This document shows, piece by piece, positions 38,486 to 47,154 of a stretch of 64,000 bases of DNA (within the stretch, counting starts at the first letter, position 1; every line of letters starts with the position of its first letter). The stretch is from Clostridiales bacterium (GTDB lineage: Bacteria > Bacillota > Clostridia > Oscillospirales > Oscillospiraceae). The stretch is from NCBI GenBank assembly GCA_022775085.1, contig JALFJQ010000043.1, forward strand, positions 1-64,000. Reading direction: 5' to 3'. Below the pieces are notes generated by a model that saw only the letters and a program-made list of their open reading frames with translations, made no database searches and was not told where the DNA came from. The translations under genes were made by a program, and so were the position numbers.

Positions 38486-39694
38486 ATGAAATATACTCCG
38501 CAGGAAGTCATACAGTTTATCCAGGAGGAGGATGTGAAATTCATTCGCCTTGCCTTCTGCGATGTGCAGGGACGGCATAAGAATATTTCCATCATGCCTC
38601 ACGAGCTGGAGCGCGCGTTTGAATACGGTATTGCGATCGACGCCTCTGCCATTGACGGCTTCTGCGATGAGGTGAATTCAGACCTGTTCCTGCGTCCGGA
38701 TCCTGCTACGATCGCGGTTCTGCCTTGGCGTCCGGAACATGGCAGAGTGGTCAGAATGTTCTGCACGATCACAGATCAGGCAGGGAATGTGTTCGCGCAT
38801 GATAGCAGAAGCATTTTGAAACGGGCGATTGCAGATGCCGCGGCTGCCGGATATACCTTTTCCTTCGGCTCGGAATTGGAATTCTATCTGTTTAAGCTTG
38901 ATGATAACGGCGAGCCGACGCACATCCCCTATGACCAGGCAACCTATATGGACGTTTCACCGGAAGATAAGTGTGAGAATGTCCGCCGGGAGGTCTGCCT
39001 GACGCTGGAACAGATGGGAATCCGGCCGGAATCATCTCACCATGAACAGGGACCGGGGCAGAATGAAATCGACTTCCGGTATTCCGATGCCCTGACTGCC
39101 GCGGATAACGCGGTGACTTTCTGCACTGTGGTGAAAACCATAGCCGCCAGCAATGGCCTGTATGCGGACTTTTCTCCCAAGCCCATTGCGGATCAGCCCG
39201 GCAGCGGGTTCCATATCAATATGTCGGTGAAGGGAAGCAGCGCCGATCAGATGCACTATATGATGGGCGGCATTCTGCGCCATGTGGCCGATATGACCCG
39301 TTTTCTGAATCCTGTGGTGCAGTCATATAACCGGCTGGGTGTGTTCAAGGCACCCAAATATATCTCCTGGTCGAATAATAACCGTTCTATGCTGATTCGT
39401 GTCCCGGCTGCTTCCGGCGAGTACCGCCGCATGGAACTGCGTTCCCCGGATTGTATGGCCAACCCCTATATTGCGTTCGCACTTCTGATCTGGGCTGGCC
39501 TGGATGGTTTGAAAAATCAGATCATTCTTCCCGAAAAGGCAAATGTGAACCTGTATACTGCCGGTCCGAAGGATGTCTGGGATATGGAGACGCTGCCCCT
39601 GTCTTTGAACGCCGCCAGCAGGCGTGCGGAGGACAGCAGCTTCATTCGTGACCACTTGCCGGAATCGCTGATTGAATACTATTGCAGGCACTGA
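38486..39694 (+). CDS. glnA: Glutamine synthetase, short type I
   Basis: A 402-residue type I-like glutamine synthetase, about 40 residues shorter than the usual 440. It keeps the catalytic landmarks: FCDVQGRHKNISI, GSELEFYLF, HHEQGPGQNEIDF, GSGFHINMSV, NNRSMLIRVP and RRMELRSPDCMANPY. The region carrying the adenylylated Tyr of Gram-negative enzymes is not evident. It would make glutamine from glutamate and ammonia; a gamma-glutamylation role on another amine is possible for short members. It is followed 31 bases later by an ANTAR regulator and is divergent from glnN. Confidence 0.9.
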   Translation: MKYTPQEVIQFIQEEDVKFIRLAFCDVQGRHKNISIMPHELERAFEYGIAIDASAIDGFCDEVNSDLFLRPDPATIAVLPWRPEHGRVVRMFCTITDQAGNVFAHDSRSILKRAIADAAAAGYTFSFGSELEFYLFKLDDNGEPTHIPYDQATYMDVSPEDKCENVRREVCLTLEQMGIRPESSHHEQGPGQNEIDFRYSDALTAADNAVTFCTVVKTIAASNGLYADFSPKPIADQPGSGFHINMSVKGSSADQMHYMMGGILRHVADMTRFLNPVVQSYNRLGVFKAPKYISWSNNNRSMLIRVPAASGEYRRMELRSPDCMANPYIAFALLIWAGLDGLKNQIILPEKANVNLYTAGPKDVWDMETLPLSLNAASRRAEDSSFIRDHLPESLIEYYCRH

Positions 39695-39725
39695 TTTTTG
39701 ATAATGGGAGAAGGGGGGAGTCCGA

Positions 39726-40310
39726 TTGGTTTTCGGTGCAGAAACATACGGTGTGCTGGTGGTTTCCAATCAGCACAGGTTTGATGACGCCCTGATGCCC
39801 ATGCTGCCGCCTTCGGAATACTACCCGGTGTGTTTTACAAGCAACGTTGCCGCCGCACGCAGGGAACTGCTGTCACGGGATTATGATTTTGTGATTATCA
39901 ATGCGCCTCTGCCGGACGATCCGGGAACTAGATTTGCCATTGATGCCTGCGGCCGGTCAGATACGGTGGTTCTTCTTCTGCTGCGCCCGGAGAACTTTGA
40001 AGAGGTGAATGAACGGGTGACCTCTCACGGCGTTTTCACATTGCAGGTTCCGTTTCCTGCCAGCACGCTCCGCCAATGCCTGAAATGGATGATCTCCGCC
40101 CGGGAGCGTCTGCGCAAAATGAAAACGATCAATCTGTCTGTGGAGGAGAAGATGGAAGAGATCCGCCTGGTAAACCGGGCAAAGTGGATCCTGATCGAAC
40201 AGCTGAAAATGAATGAATCCGATGCTCACCGGCATATTGAAAAGCAGGCCATGGACCGCTGTACATCGAAAAAAGAAATCGCCCTGGGTATTATTAAGAC
40301 CTACACCTGA
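39726..40310 (+). CDS. ANTAR-domain RNA-binding antiterminator protein
   Basis: A 194-residue protein with a receiver-like N-terminal half (about 1-120; DYDFVIINAPLPDDPG at the usual phospho-acceptor region, with Asp/Asn positions atypical) and a C-terminal ANTAR domain (about 135-190; LVNRAKWILIEQLKMNESDAHRHIEKQAM). ANTAR proteins bind paired hexaloop hairpins in nascent RNA and prevent termination. The start is TTG with GGGGGGAG upstream. Its position after glnA and near the glnN attenuator suggests control of nitrogen genes. The receiver lacks an obvious standard Asp pocket, so the input may not be phosphorylation. Confidence 0.88.
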   Translation: MVFGAETYGVLVVSNQHRFDDALMPMLPPSEYYPVCFTSNVAAARRELLSRDYDFVIINAPLPDDPGTRFAIDACGRSDTVVLLLLRPENFEEVNERVTSHGVFTLQVPFPASTLRQCLKWMISARERLRKMKTINLSVEEKMEEIRLVNRAKWILIEQLKMNESDAHRHIEKQAMDRCTSKKEIALGIIKTYT

Positions 40311-40321
40311 TCTGCGGGGGA

Positions 40322-40353
40322 AACCGGCATCCGACTGGATGCCGGTTATTTTC
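40322..40353. terminator. Terminator after the ANTAR gene, convergent with spoIIID
   Basis: AACCGGCATCC and GGATGCCGGTT form an 11-bp stem followed by ATTTTCG. Confidence 0.85.
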
Positions 40354-40369
40354 GCGTTAGGAAAGGATG

Positions 40370-40630
40370 CTAAACTGATTCGTTTTGGCGTTTATACTTC
40401 CGCTTTGTTGCCATGCCGCCCCGGATATGCCGTTCCTGCTTGTTGCGGTCAAGGACTTTGCGAACCTGAAGATACAACGTGTAGTTACAGGCCCTCAGCC
40501 GTTGAGTCAGGGCCTTGTGAACAGTGGATTTACTGATCCCAAAGTGCTTTGCGGTCGCGCGTACGGTAGCGCCGGTTTCAATCATGTACACAGCCAATTC
40601 ACAGGCTCGCTCCTCCAGATCTTGTTTCAT
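40370..40630 (-). CDS. spoIIID: Stage III sporulation transcriptional regulator SpoIIID
   Basis: An 86-residue DNA-binding protein. The helix-turn-helix reads TVRATAKHFGISKSTVHKALTQRL, with the C-terminal basic tail RHIRGGMATKRKYKRQ typical of SpoIIID. It acts in the mother cell, switching genes after sigma-E activation. Its length and the GGxATKxKY ending match the family closely. GGAGGGGAGCC precedes the ATG. Confidence 0.95.
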   Translation of the reverse strand: MKQDLEERACELAVYMIETGATVRATAKHFGISKSTVHKALTQRLRACNYTLYLQVRKVLDRNKQERHIRGGMATKRKYKRQNESV

Positions 40631-40754
40631 AGGCTCCCCTCCGATGCTGTGTTGCTGGAAAATCCTATGCTTTCGAACTTGGCAATATGCTTATTGACAC
40701 AGGCCTTTGGAGGGTATAAAATAAGAAAATCAGGGAAAAGAAAGGAAGAAATCT

Positions 40755-41801
40755 ATGATTTATTTCAACAATGATTACGCGGAGGGCTGCCATCCCAAGG
40801 TACTGGAAGCGCTTTCGCTGACGAATTTTAATCAGACGCCCGGTTATGGGGAGGATGTTTACTGCGCCCAGGCCGCAGAAAAAATTCGCACCCTCTGCCG
40901 CAGGAAGGATGCGGCTGTGCACTTTCTGGTAGGCGGCACCCAGACCAACATGACCGTCATTGCCGCTGCCCTCCGGCCCCATCAGGGAGCGCTGTGCGCC
41001 CAAAGCGGACACATTCACGTCCATGAAACGGGAGCCGTGGAAGCAACAGGCCACAAGGTATTGGCGCTGCCTTCGGCCGACGGCAAAATCACTGCCCAGC
41101 AGGTCCGACAGGCTGTGGAGGCCCACCGCAGCGACGGCAGCTTTGAGCACATGGTGCAGCCCAAGCTGGTGTACATTTCCAATCCCACCGAATTGGGCAC
41201 GCTATACACCCTTGCGGAGCTGACCGCCCTGAGCGAAACCTGCCGGGAGCTGGGACTGTACCTGTTTCTGGATGGTGCCCGGCTTGGCTACGGCCTGATG
41301 GCAAAAGGCAATGACGTCAGCCTTCCCGACATCGCCCGCCTGTGCGACGTGTTCTACATCGGCGGTACCAAGGTGGGCGCCTTGTTCGGTGAAGCTGTGG
41401 TGATCACGACCCCGACGCTGAAAGAGGACTTCCGCTACATCATCAAGCAGCACGGTGGTATGCTGGCAAAAGGCCGCCTGCTGGGAGTGCAGTTTGACGC
41501 GCTGTTGATGGACAATCTCTACTTTGAAATTTCCGCCCACGCCGACGCTCTGGCAGACCGCCTGAGGGACACGCTGCTGTCCTTGGATGTGCCGTTCTTA
41601 GTCCCTGGCGTTACAAACCAACTGTTCCCCATTCTGCCTGACGTGGTGCTGGGCAAACTCTCGGAAAAATACGTATTCTGCGAGCAGCAGCGTGTGGACG
41701 AAGCCCATCGCGCCGTCCGCTTCTGCACCAGCTGGGCAACCAAACCAGAGGCGGTGGATGCCCTCTGCGACGATCTTCGTAAGCTTTTAGGGGAAAATTA
41801 A
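40755..41801 (+). CDS. Threonine aldolase family PLP enzyme
   Basis: A 348-residue fold-type I PLP enzyme of the low-specificity threonine aldolase/beta-eliminating lyase family. Landmarks: FNNDYAEGCHPKVLEAL start, VHFLVGGTQTNMTVIAAAL, HIHVHETGAVEA, LFLDGARLGYG and FYIGGTKVGALFGEA, in which Lys is the likely PLP-binding residue. It would cleave threonine or allo-threonine to glycine and acetaldehyde. AAGGAAG precedes the ATG. Confidence 0.9.
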   Translation: MIYFNNDYAEGCHPKVLEALSLTNFNQTPGYGEDVYCAQAAEKIRTLCRRKDAAVHFLVGGTQTNMTVIAAALRPHQGALCAQSGHIHVHETGAVEATGHKVLALPSADGKITAQQVRQAVEAHRSDGSFEHMVQPKLVYISNPTELGTLYTLAELTALSETCRELGLYLFLDGARLGYGLMAKGNDVSLPDIARLCDVFYIGGTKVGALFGEAVVITTPTLKEDFRYIIKQHGGMLAKGRLLGVQFDALLMDNLYFEISAHADALADRLRDTLLSLDVPFLVPGVTNQLFPILPDVVLGKLSEKYVFCEQQRVDEAHRAVRFCTSWATKPEAVDALCDDLRKLLGEN

Positions 41802-41812
41802 CAACTTATTCA

Positions 41813-41842
41813 TTGGACTTTTGTGCGAATTCCCGTTATACT
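41813..41842 (+). promoter_or_regulatory. Promoter for the AI-2E family transporter
   Basis: TTGGAC (41813-41818) and TATACT (41837-41842) with 18-base spacing, 22 bases before the GTG start. Confidence 0.6.
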
Positions 41843-41863
41843 GAGAAAAAAGGGAGTGACGGT

Positions 41864-43129
41864 GTGCGAATTGATAAAAGTGTCATAAAAAAGCTGTTTG
41901 TGCTGATTGCCTGCTGTATTCTGTTTGCCTGGCTGGTGCTGGACACTGCCCGGGCGACTGTGCTTTTTCGTGCGGTCTGGAGCCTGTTTTCCCCATTTGT
42001 GATAGGGGCGGGTATTGCCTTTGTGTTCAATGTACCGATGCGGGCCATTGAGCGACAATTAGCGGACATACGCAAAAGCGGACTGCGTAGGATTCTGTCT
42101 ATCGTATTGACGATCTTGTGCCTGATTTTGATCGTTATGTTCGTTTTTGATCTGCTGGTCCCTCAGATTCGTCTGACAGTGGCCTCCCTGTCCCAGACTA
42201 TCCCCGTGTTTATTGATAGCCTGGCGGCAAGGCTCATGGTGATGATGCAGGACCACCCCGAAATGCGTTCGTGGATACAGGAAACCCTGAATCTGGAAAG
42301 CCTTAACTGGTCTGGGATTTTAACTGAGACGCTGGGCTTTCTGAGCAACCAGATGAGCACCGTCATGGGTGGCGCGGTCAGCGTCATCGGCAGCGTCACC
42401 GGTGCCATCATCAATACGGTTGTCAGCATTGCCTTTGCCATCTACTGCCTTGCGAGAAAGGAAATACTGGCCCGCCAGGGAAGACGGCTTCTGTACTCGC
42501 TTGTTTCTGAGAAGCACGCCGATGAAGTGATCCGGGTGCTGCGGCTGACCAATTCCACCTTCTCCAACTTCATTTCCGGTCAGTGTCTGGAAGCCTGTAT
42601 CTTAGGCTGCCTGTTCGCCGTGGCCATGTCCATCTTCAAAATGCCCTATATATCGCTGGTCAGCGTGGTAATTGCGGTGACTGCTTTGATTCCCGTTGTG
42701 GGTGCCTTTGTGGGATGCATTCTGGGTGCCTTTTTCATTCTGGTGAATAACCCTTTACAGGCGCTGACCTTTGTCATCATGTTCCTTGTCATCCAGCAGC
42801 TGGAAAACAACCTGATCTACCCCAGAGTGGTGGGCACCTCCATCGGCCTGCCGGGTATGTGGGTGCTGGTGGCCGTCACCGTGGGCGGCGACCTGATGGG
42901 CGCGGGCGGTATGCTGCTGATGATTCCTGTGACCTCGGTGATTTATGCCCTGCTGCGGGAGTTTACGGATAAGCGTCTGGCAGAGCGTGGTATCCCGGCG
43001 GAAAAGCTCCAAAATCAGCCCCCGGAGTTGGAGTCCCGGTTTAATCGCACAAAGCAGCGTAAGGAACGCCAGAGATTGCAGAAAATGAAGGAAAAGTTCC
43101 TGCAAATGCAGAATCAGAAGAATCAATAG
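41864..43129 (+). CDS. AI-2E family (TqsA/YdiK-like) membrane transporter
   Basis: A 421-residue polytopic protein. The family pattern is clear: an N-terminal helix pair, then PFVIGAGIAFVFNVPM, the central variable domain with amphipathic helices, FISGQCLEACILGCLFA, VSVVIAVTALIPVVGAFVGCILGAF, and QQLENNLIYPRVVGTSIGLPGMWVL. Members export diverse small molecules or ions; the AI-2 label is historical. GTG at 41864 follows GGGAG; an earlier in-frame frame has no site and overlaps the promoter. The basic C-terminal tail is cytoplasmic. Confidence 0.9.
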   Translation: MRIDKSVIKKLFVLIACCILFAWLVLDTARATVLFRAVWSLFSPFVIGAGIAFVFNVPMRAIERQLADIRKSGLRRILSIVLTILCLILIVMFVFDLLVPQIRLTVASLSQTIPVFIDSLAARLMVMMQDHPEMRSWIQETLNLESLNWSGILTETLGFLSNQMSTVMGGAVSVIGSVTGAIINTVVSIAFAIYCLARKEILARQGRRLLYSLVSEKHADEVIRVLRLTNSTFSNFISGQCLEACILGCLFAVAMSIFKMPYISLVSVVIAVTALIPVVGAFVGCILGAFFILVNNPLQALTFVIMFLVIQQLENNLIYPRVVGTSIGLPGMWVLVAVTVGGDLMGAGGMLLMIPVTSVIYALLREFTDKRLAERGIPAEKLQNQPPELESRFNRTKQRKERQRLQKMKEKFLQMQNQKNQ

Positions 43130-43130
43130 G

Positions 43131-43164
43131 GAAATCCGCTGACGAAAGCCAGCGGATTTCTTTA
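43131..43164 (+). terminator. Terminator after the AI-2E transporter
   Basis: GAAATCCGCTG pairs with CAGCGGATTTC around an 8-base loop, followed by TTTAT. Confidence 0.85.
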
Positions 43165-43317
43165 TACCTGTGAAAATTCGTAATCCTCAAATTTCAGCAC
43201 ATCGCCCACGTCCACGCCGAAGGGGAGCAGGGCAATAGCTACCTCGGAGACAACGCCGGTATCATGGTATTTGACAAATGCGTAGTCGCCCCGGATGTCA
43301 ATGATAGTGCAAAGCAT
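43162..43317 (-). CDS. Small 51-residue protein of unknown function
   Basis: This short frame has GGAGG 6 bases before ATG. The peptide MLCTIIDIRGDYAFVKYHDT, then VVSEVAIALLPFGVDVGDVLKFEDYEF, reads as a small beta-barrel like HypC or DUF3006 proteins, where a ligand- or partner-binding OB/KOW-like fold is expected. It lies immediately downstream of nifJ's terminator on the same strand, so it would be expressed by read-through or its own promoter. The family link is tentative. Confidence 0.65.
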   Translation of the reverse strand: MLCTIIDIRGDYAFVKYHDTGVVSEVAIALLPFGVDVGDVLKFEDYEFSQV

Positions 43318-43338
43318 AGCAGTCCTCCTTCTTTAAGA

Positions 43339-43367
43339 AATTCGCCCCCGGTTTCCCGGGGGCGAAT
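43339..43367 (-). terminator. Terminator after nifJ
   Basis: ATTCGCCCCCGG pairs with CCGGGGGCGAAT around GAAA, followed by TTCTT on the minus strand. Confidence 0.85.
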
Positions 43368-43397
43368 ATTAGGTTAGGGGGAGAGGCGTACAGGGAA

Positions 43398-46300
43398 TTA
43401 GTCCTTGTACATCTCAACCAGCTTGTTCAGGTGCTCCCAACGCTCCTTCGCGGCAGCCTCATTCTTAGCGAACAGATCGGTAGCGCGCTCGGGGAACTCG
43501 CGGGTCAGACGGCTGTAACGAGCCTCGTTCATCAGGAACTCCTGATAGCCGTCCTTCGGAGCCTTGCTGTCCAGCTGGAACTTGCCGGTCTCCTTAGAGG
43601 GATCGAAGCGGAACAGGTTCCAGTAGCCGCACTCAACGGCCTTCTTCATCTCAGCCTGGCAGTTGGTCATGCCGCCCTTGATGGAGTGCATTTCACAGGG
43701 AGCGTAGCCAATGATCAGGGAGGGACCGTTGTAAGCCTCGGCCTCGGTGATGGCCTTCAGGGTCTGAGCGGGGTTAGCGCCCATGGCGACCTGAGCGACG
43801 TAGACATAGCCGTAGCTCATGGCAATCTCGGACAGGGACTTCTTCTTGGTCTCCTTACCGGCAGCAGCGAACTGAGCGACCTGGCCGATGTTGGAAGCCT
43901 TGGAGGCCTGTCCGCCGGTGTTGGAGTAAACCTCGGTATCGAAGACGAAGATGTTGACATCCTTGTTCTGAGCCAGAACGTGGTCAACGCCGCCGAAGCC
44001 AATGTCGTAAGCCCAGCCGTCGCCGCCGAAGATCCACACGGACTTCTTGGACAGGTAAGACTTCTTGGACAGGATGTCCTTCTCGGTGTCGCAGCAGACG
44101 TTGGCTTCCAGGTTGGCAACCAGAGCCTTGGTGGCTTCCTTGTTGGCCTCACCGTCGTTGTAGGTGTCCAGCCACTTCTGGCAGACAGCCTTGCGCTCCT
44201 CGTCAGAGGTGTTCTCAATTACGGTCTTGACCTTGTTGGCCAGAGACTCGCGGATGACAGCCTGAGCGGTGTACATACCGAGGCCGTGCTCAGCGTTGTC
44301 CTCGAACAGGGAGTTGGCCCAGGCGGGACCATGACCCTCAGCGTTGGCAGTGTAGGGAGAGGTAGCGGCGGGACCGCCCCAGATGGAGGAGCAGCCGGTG
44401 GCGTTGGAGATGTACATACGATCGCCGAACAGCTGGGTCACCAGACGGGCGTAGCTGGTCTCGGCACAGCCGGCGCAGGAGCCGGAGAACTCAAGCAGAG
44501 GCTTGTGGAACTGAGAGCCCTTGACGGTGTTGTCCTGCATATCCTTCTTCTCGGAGACCTTGGAGACCATGTAGCCCCAGACATCCTGCTCAGGCAGCTC
44601 CTGCTCCTGGGGAACCATAGCAATGGCCTTGGTGGGGCAAACGCCGACACAGACGCCGCAGCCCATGCAGTCCAGAGGAGACACGGCCATGGTGTACTTG
44701 TAGACGCCCTTGCCCTTGCCGGCCTTCACATCCACCAGACGGGCGTTTGCGGGAGCGGCAGCGGCCTCTTCAGCAGTCAGAGCATAGGGACGGATGGTAG
44801 CGTGGGGGCAGACATAGGCACAGTTGTTGCACTGGATGCACTTGGTCTCGTCCCAGTGAGGAACGGTAACGGCAACGCCGCGCTTCTCGTAAGCGGAAGC
44901 ACCCAGGGGGAACTGACCGTCGGCCAGATCCTCGAAGGCGGAAACAGGCAGGCTGTAGCCGTCCATCTTGCCGATGGGGTTCAGGATGGTCTTGACAACC
45001 TTGACGGTGTCGGCGGGGCCTTCCAGAACGGTCTCGGGCTTATTGTCCTCGGCGGTAGCCCAGGCAGCGGGAACGTCGATCTTGGTGTAGGCAGTAGCGC
45101 CGGCATCGATGGCATTCCAGTTCTTCTCGACAACGTCACGGCCCTTCTTCAGGTAGGAGTGCTCAGCGGCGTCCTTCATGTACTTGATGGCGTCCTCAGC
45201 GGGCATGACCTTGGCCAGAGAGAAGAAAGCGGACTGCAGGATGGTGTTGGTGCGCTTGCCCATGCCGACCTTGATGGCCAGATCGATGGCGTTGATGGTG
45301 TACAGCTGGATGTTGTTGTTGGCAATGTAACGCTTGGAAGCGGCATCCAGATGATGCTCCAGCTCCTCCATGTTCCACTGGCAGTTGATCAGGAACACGC
45401 CGCCGGGCTTGACGTCCTGAACGATCTTGAAGCCCTTGGTGATGTAGGAGGGGTTGTGGCAGGCCACGAAGTCAGCCTTGTTGATGTAGTAGGGGGACTT
45501 GATGGCGTTGTCGCCGAAGCGCAGGTGAGACACGGTGACACCGCCGGTCTTCTTGGAGTCGTACTGGAAATAAGCCTGCACGTACTTGTCGGTGTGGTCG
45601 CCGATGATCTTGATGGAGTTCTTGTTGGCGCCAACGGTGCCGTCACCGCCCAGACCCCAGAACTTGCACTCGATGGTGCCCTCGGCAGCGGTGTTGGGGG
45701 AGACCTTCTCGTCCAGGGACAGGTGGGTCACGTCGTCCACGATGCCGATGGTGAACTCATGCTTGGGAGCGTCCTTAGCCAGCTCCTCGTACACAGCGAA
45801 CACGGAAGCAGGATGGGTGTCCTTGGAGCCCAGACCGTAACGGCCGCCAATGACGGTCACGTCGCTGCGGCCGGCCTTGGCCAGAGCCATAACCACGTCC
45901 TGATACAGAGGCTCGCCCTGAGAGCCGGGCTCCTTGGTGCGGTCCAGAACAGCGATCTTCTTGGCGGTGGCAGGAATGGCCTCCAGCAGCTTCTCAGCGC
46001 AGAAGGGACGGAACAGACGAACCTTCACAACGCCGACCTTCTCGCCGTGGGCGTTCAGGTAGTCGATGACTTCCTCAGCCACATCGTTGATGGAGCCCAT
46101 GGCGACGATGATGCGGTCAGCATCGGGAGCGCCGTAGTAGTTGAACAGCTGGTAGTTGGTGCCCAGCTTGGCGTTAACCTTGTCCATGTACTTCTCGACC
46201 ACTGCGGGCAGCGCCTGATAGTACTTGTTGCAGGCCTCACGGTGCTGGAAGAAGATATCGTCGTTCTCGTGAGAGCCGCGCATAGCGGGACGCTCGGGGT

Positions 46301-46925
46301 TCAGGGAGTGGTTACGGAAAGCCTCAACGGCATCCATGTTGACCATTTCCTTCAGATCCTCATAGTCCCAGATAGCGATCTTCTGGATCTCGTGAGAGGT
46401 ACGGAAGCCATCGAAGAAGTTGATGAAGGGAACACGGCCCTCGATGGCAGCCAGGTGGGCAACAGCGCCCAGATCCATGACTTCCTGCACGTTGGTCTCG
46501 CACAGCATGGCGAAGCCGGTCTGACGGCAGGCGTACACGTCGGAGTGGTCACCGAAGATGTTCAGGGACTGGGCGGCGACGGTACGGGCGGACACATGGA
46601 ACACTGCGGGCAGCAGCTCGCCGGCGATCTTGTACATGTTGGGGATCATCAGCAGCAGGCCCTGAGAAGCGGTGTAGGTGGTGGTCAGGGCACCGGCGGC
46701 CAGAGAGCCGTGCACAGTACCGGCGGCACCAGCCTCAGACTGCATCTCCACAACCTTGACGGTGTTGCCGAAGATGTTCTTACGGCCGGCAGCGGACCAC
46801 TGGTCCACGTTGTCAGCCATGGGGCTGGAAGGGGTGATGGGGTAGATGCCAGCTACTTCGGTGAACGCGTAGCTGACGTGGGCGGCAGCAGTATTGCCGT
46901 CCATGGTCTTAAATTTTCTAGCCAA
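43398..46925 (-). CDS. nifJ: Pyruvate:ferredoxin (flavodoxin) oxidoreductase
   Basis: An 1175-residue single-chain PFOR converting pyruvate and CoA to acetyl-CoA, CO2 and reduced ferredoxin. Domains in order: N-terminal TPP pyrimidine domain (GIYPITPSSPMAD), CoA/central domains, two 4Fe-4S motifs (CIQCNNCAYVCPH near 690; CMGCGVCVGVCP near 745), and a TPP-binding C-terminal domain (NATGCSSIWGG; GGDGWAYDIGFGG). A TTG start at 46925 with AGGAGG 9 bases upstream is chosen over a longer frame without a site. Codon use is strongly biased, typical of a highly expressed gene. Confidence 0.96.
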   Translation of the reverse strand: MARKFKTMDGNTAAAHVSYAFTEVAGIYPITPSSPMADNVDQWSAAGRKNIFGNTVKVVEMQSEAGAAGTVHGSLAAGALTTTYTASQGLLLMIPNMYKIAGELLPAVFHVSARTVAAQSLNIFGDHSDVYACRQTGFAMLCETNVQEVMDLGAVAHLAAIEGRVPFINFFDGFRTSHEIQKIAIWDYEDLKEMVNMDAVEAFRNHSLNPERPAMRGSHENDDIFFQHREACNKYYQALPAVVEKYMDKVNAKLGTNYQLFNYYGAPDADRIIVAMGSINDVAEEVIDYLNAHGEKVGVVKVRLFRPFCAEKLLEAIPATAKKIAVLDRTKEPGSQGEPLYQDVVMALAKAGRSDVTVIGGRYGLGSKDTHPASVFAVYEELAKDAPKHEFTIGIVDDVTHLSLDEKVSPNTAAEGTIECKFWGLGGDGTVGANKNSIKIIGDHTDKYVQAYFQYDSKKTGGVTVSHLRFGDNAIKSPYYINKADFVACHNPSYITKGFKIVQDVKPGGVFLINCQWNMEELEHHLDAASKRYIANNNIQLYTINAIDLAIKVGMGKRTNTILQSAFFSLAKVMPAEDAIKYMKDAAEHSYLKKGRDVVEKNWNAIDAGATAYTKIDVPAAWATAEDNKPETVLEGPADTVKVVKTILNPIGKMDGYSLPVSAFEDLADGQFPLGASAYEKRGVAVTVPHWDETKCIQCNNCAYVCPHATIRPYALTAEEAAAAPANARLVDVKAGKGKGVYKYTMAVSPLDCMGCGVCVGVCPTKAIAMVPQEQELPEQDVWGYMVSKVSEKKDMQDNTVKGSQFHKPLLEFSGSCAGCAETSYARLVTQLFGDRMYISNATGCSSIWGGPAATSPYTANAEGHGPAWANSLFEDNAEHGLGMYTAQAVIRESLANKVKTVIENTSDEERKAVCQKWLDTYNDGEANKEATKALVANLEANVCCDTEKDILSKKSYLSKKSVWIFGGDGWAYDIGFGGVDHVLAQNKDVNIFVFDTEVYSNTGGQASKASNIGQVAQFAAAGKETKKKSLSEIAMSYGYVYVAQVAMGANPAQTLKAITEAEAYNGPSLIIGYAPCEMHSIKGGMTNCQAEMKKAVECGYWNLFRFDPSKETGKFQLDSKAPKDGYQEFLMNEARYSRLTREFPERATDLFAKNEAAAKERWEHLNKLVEMYKD

Positions 46926-46965
46926 AATGAAATACCTCCTAAAGTATTCAATTTTTGTCGTTCCT

Positions 46966-46994
46966 ATCATACCACTTTTTTGTCAGTTTGTAAA
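46966..46994 (-). promoter_or_regulatory. Promoter of nifJ
   Basis: TTTACA (46994-46989) and TATGAT (46971-46966) on the minus strand, 17-base spacing. Confidence 0.75.
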
Positions 46995-47102
46995 GTCATG
47001 AAACGACTCCGTTTTGAATTTTTCGTGTAAAATCCCAACAGGGCACCGGGCGATTGAGAAAGCGGATGCGGCGGCGGGAAAACGGTTCAGAACAGATTGT
47101 GC

Positions 47103-47131
47103 TTGCAATCTTTAGGGTATCCCATTATAAT
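47103..47131 (+). promoter_or_regulatory. Promoter of the yifB/comM-like gene
   Basis: TTGCAA (47103-47108) and TATAAT (47126-47131), 17-base spacing. Confidence 0.7.
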
Positions 47132-47154
47132 GGGGTACGAAAAGGGGAATTGTT

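Noticed and set aside
43431-47030. A 1199-codon open frame antisense to nifJ
   Set aside because: It mirrors the biased codon use of nifJ, has no ribosome site at its start, and its translation is low-complexity (Gly/Leu/Val/His-rich). It is a shadow of a highly expressed gene.
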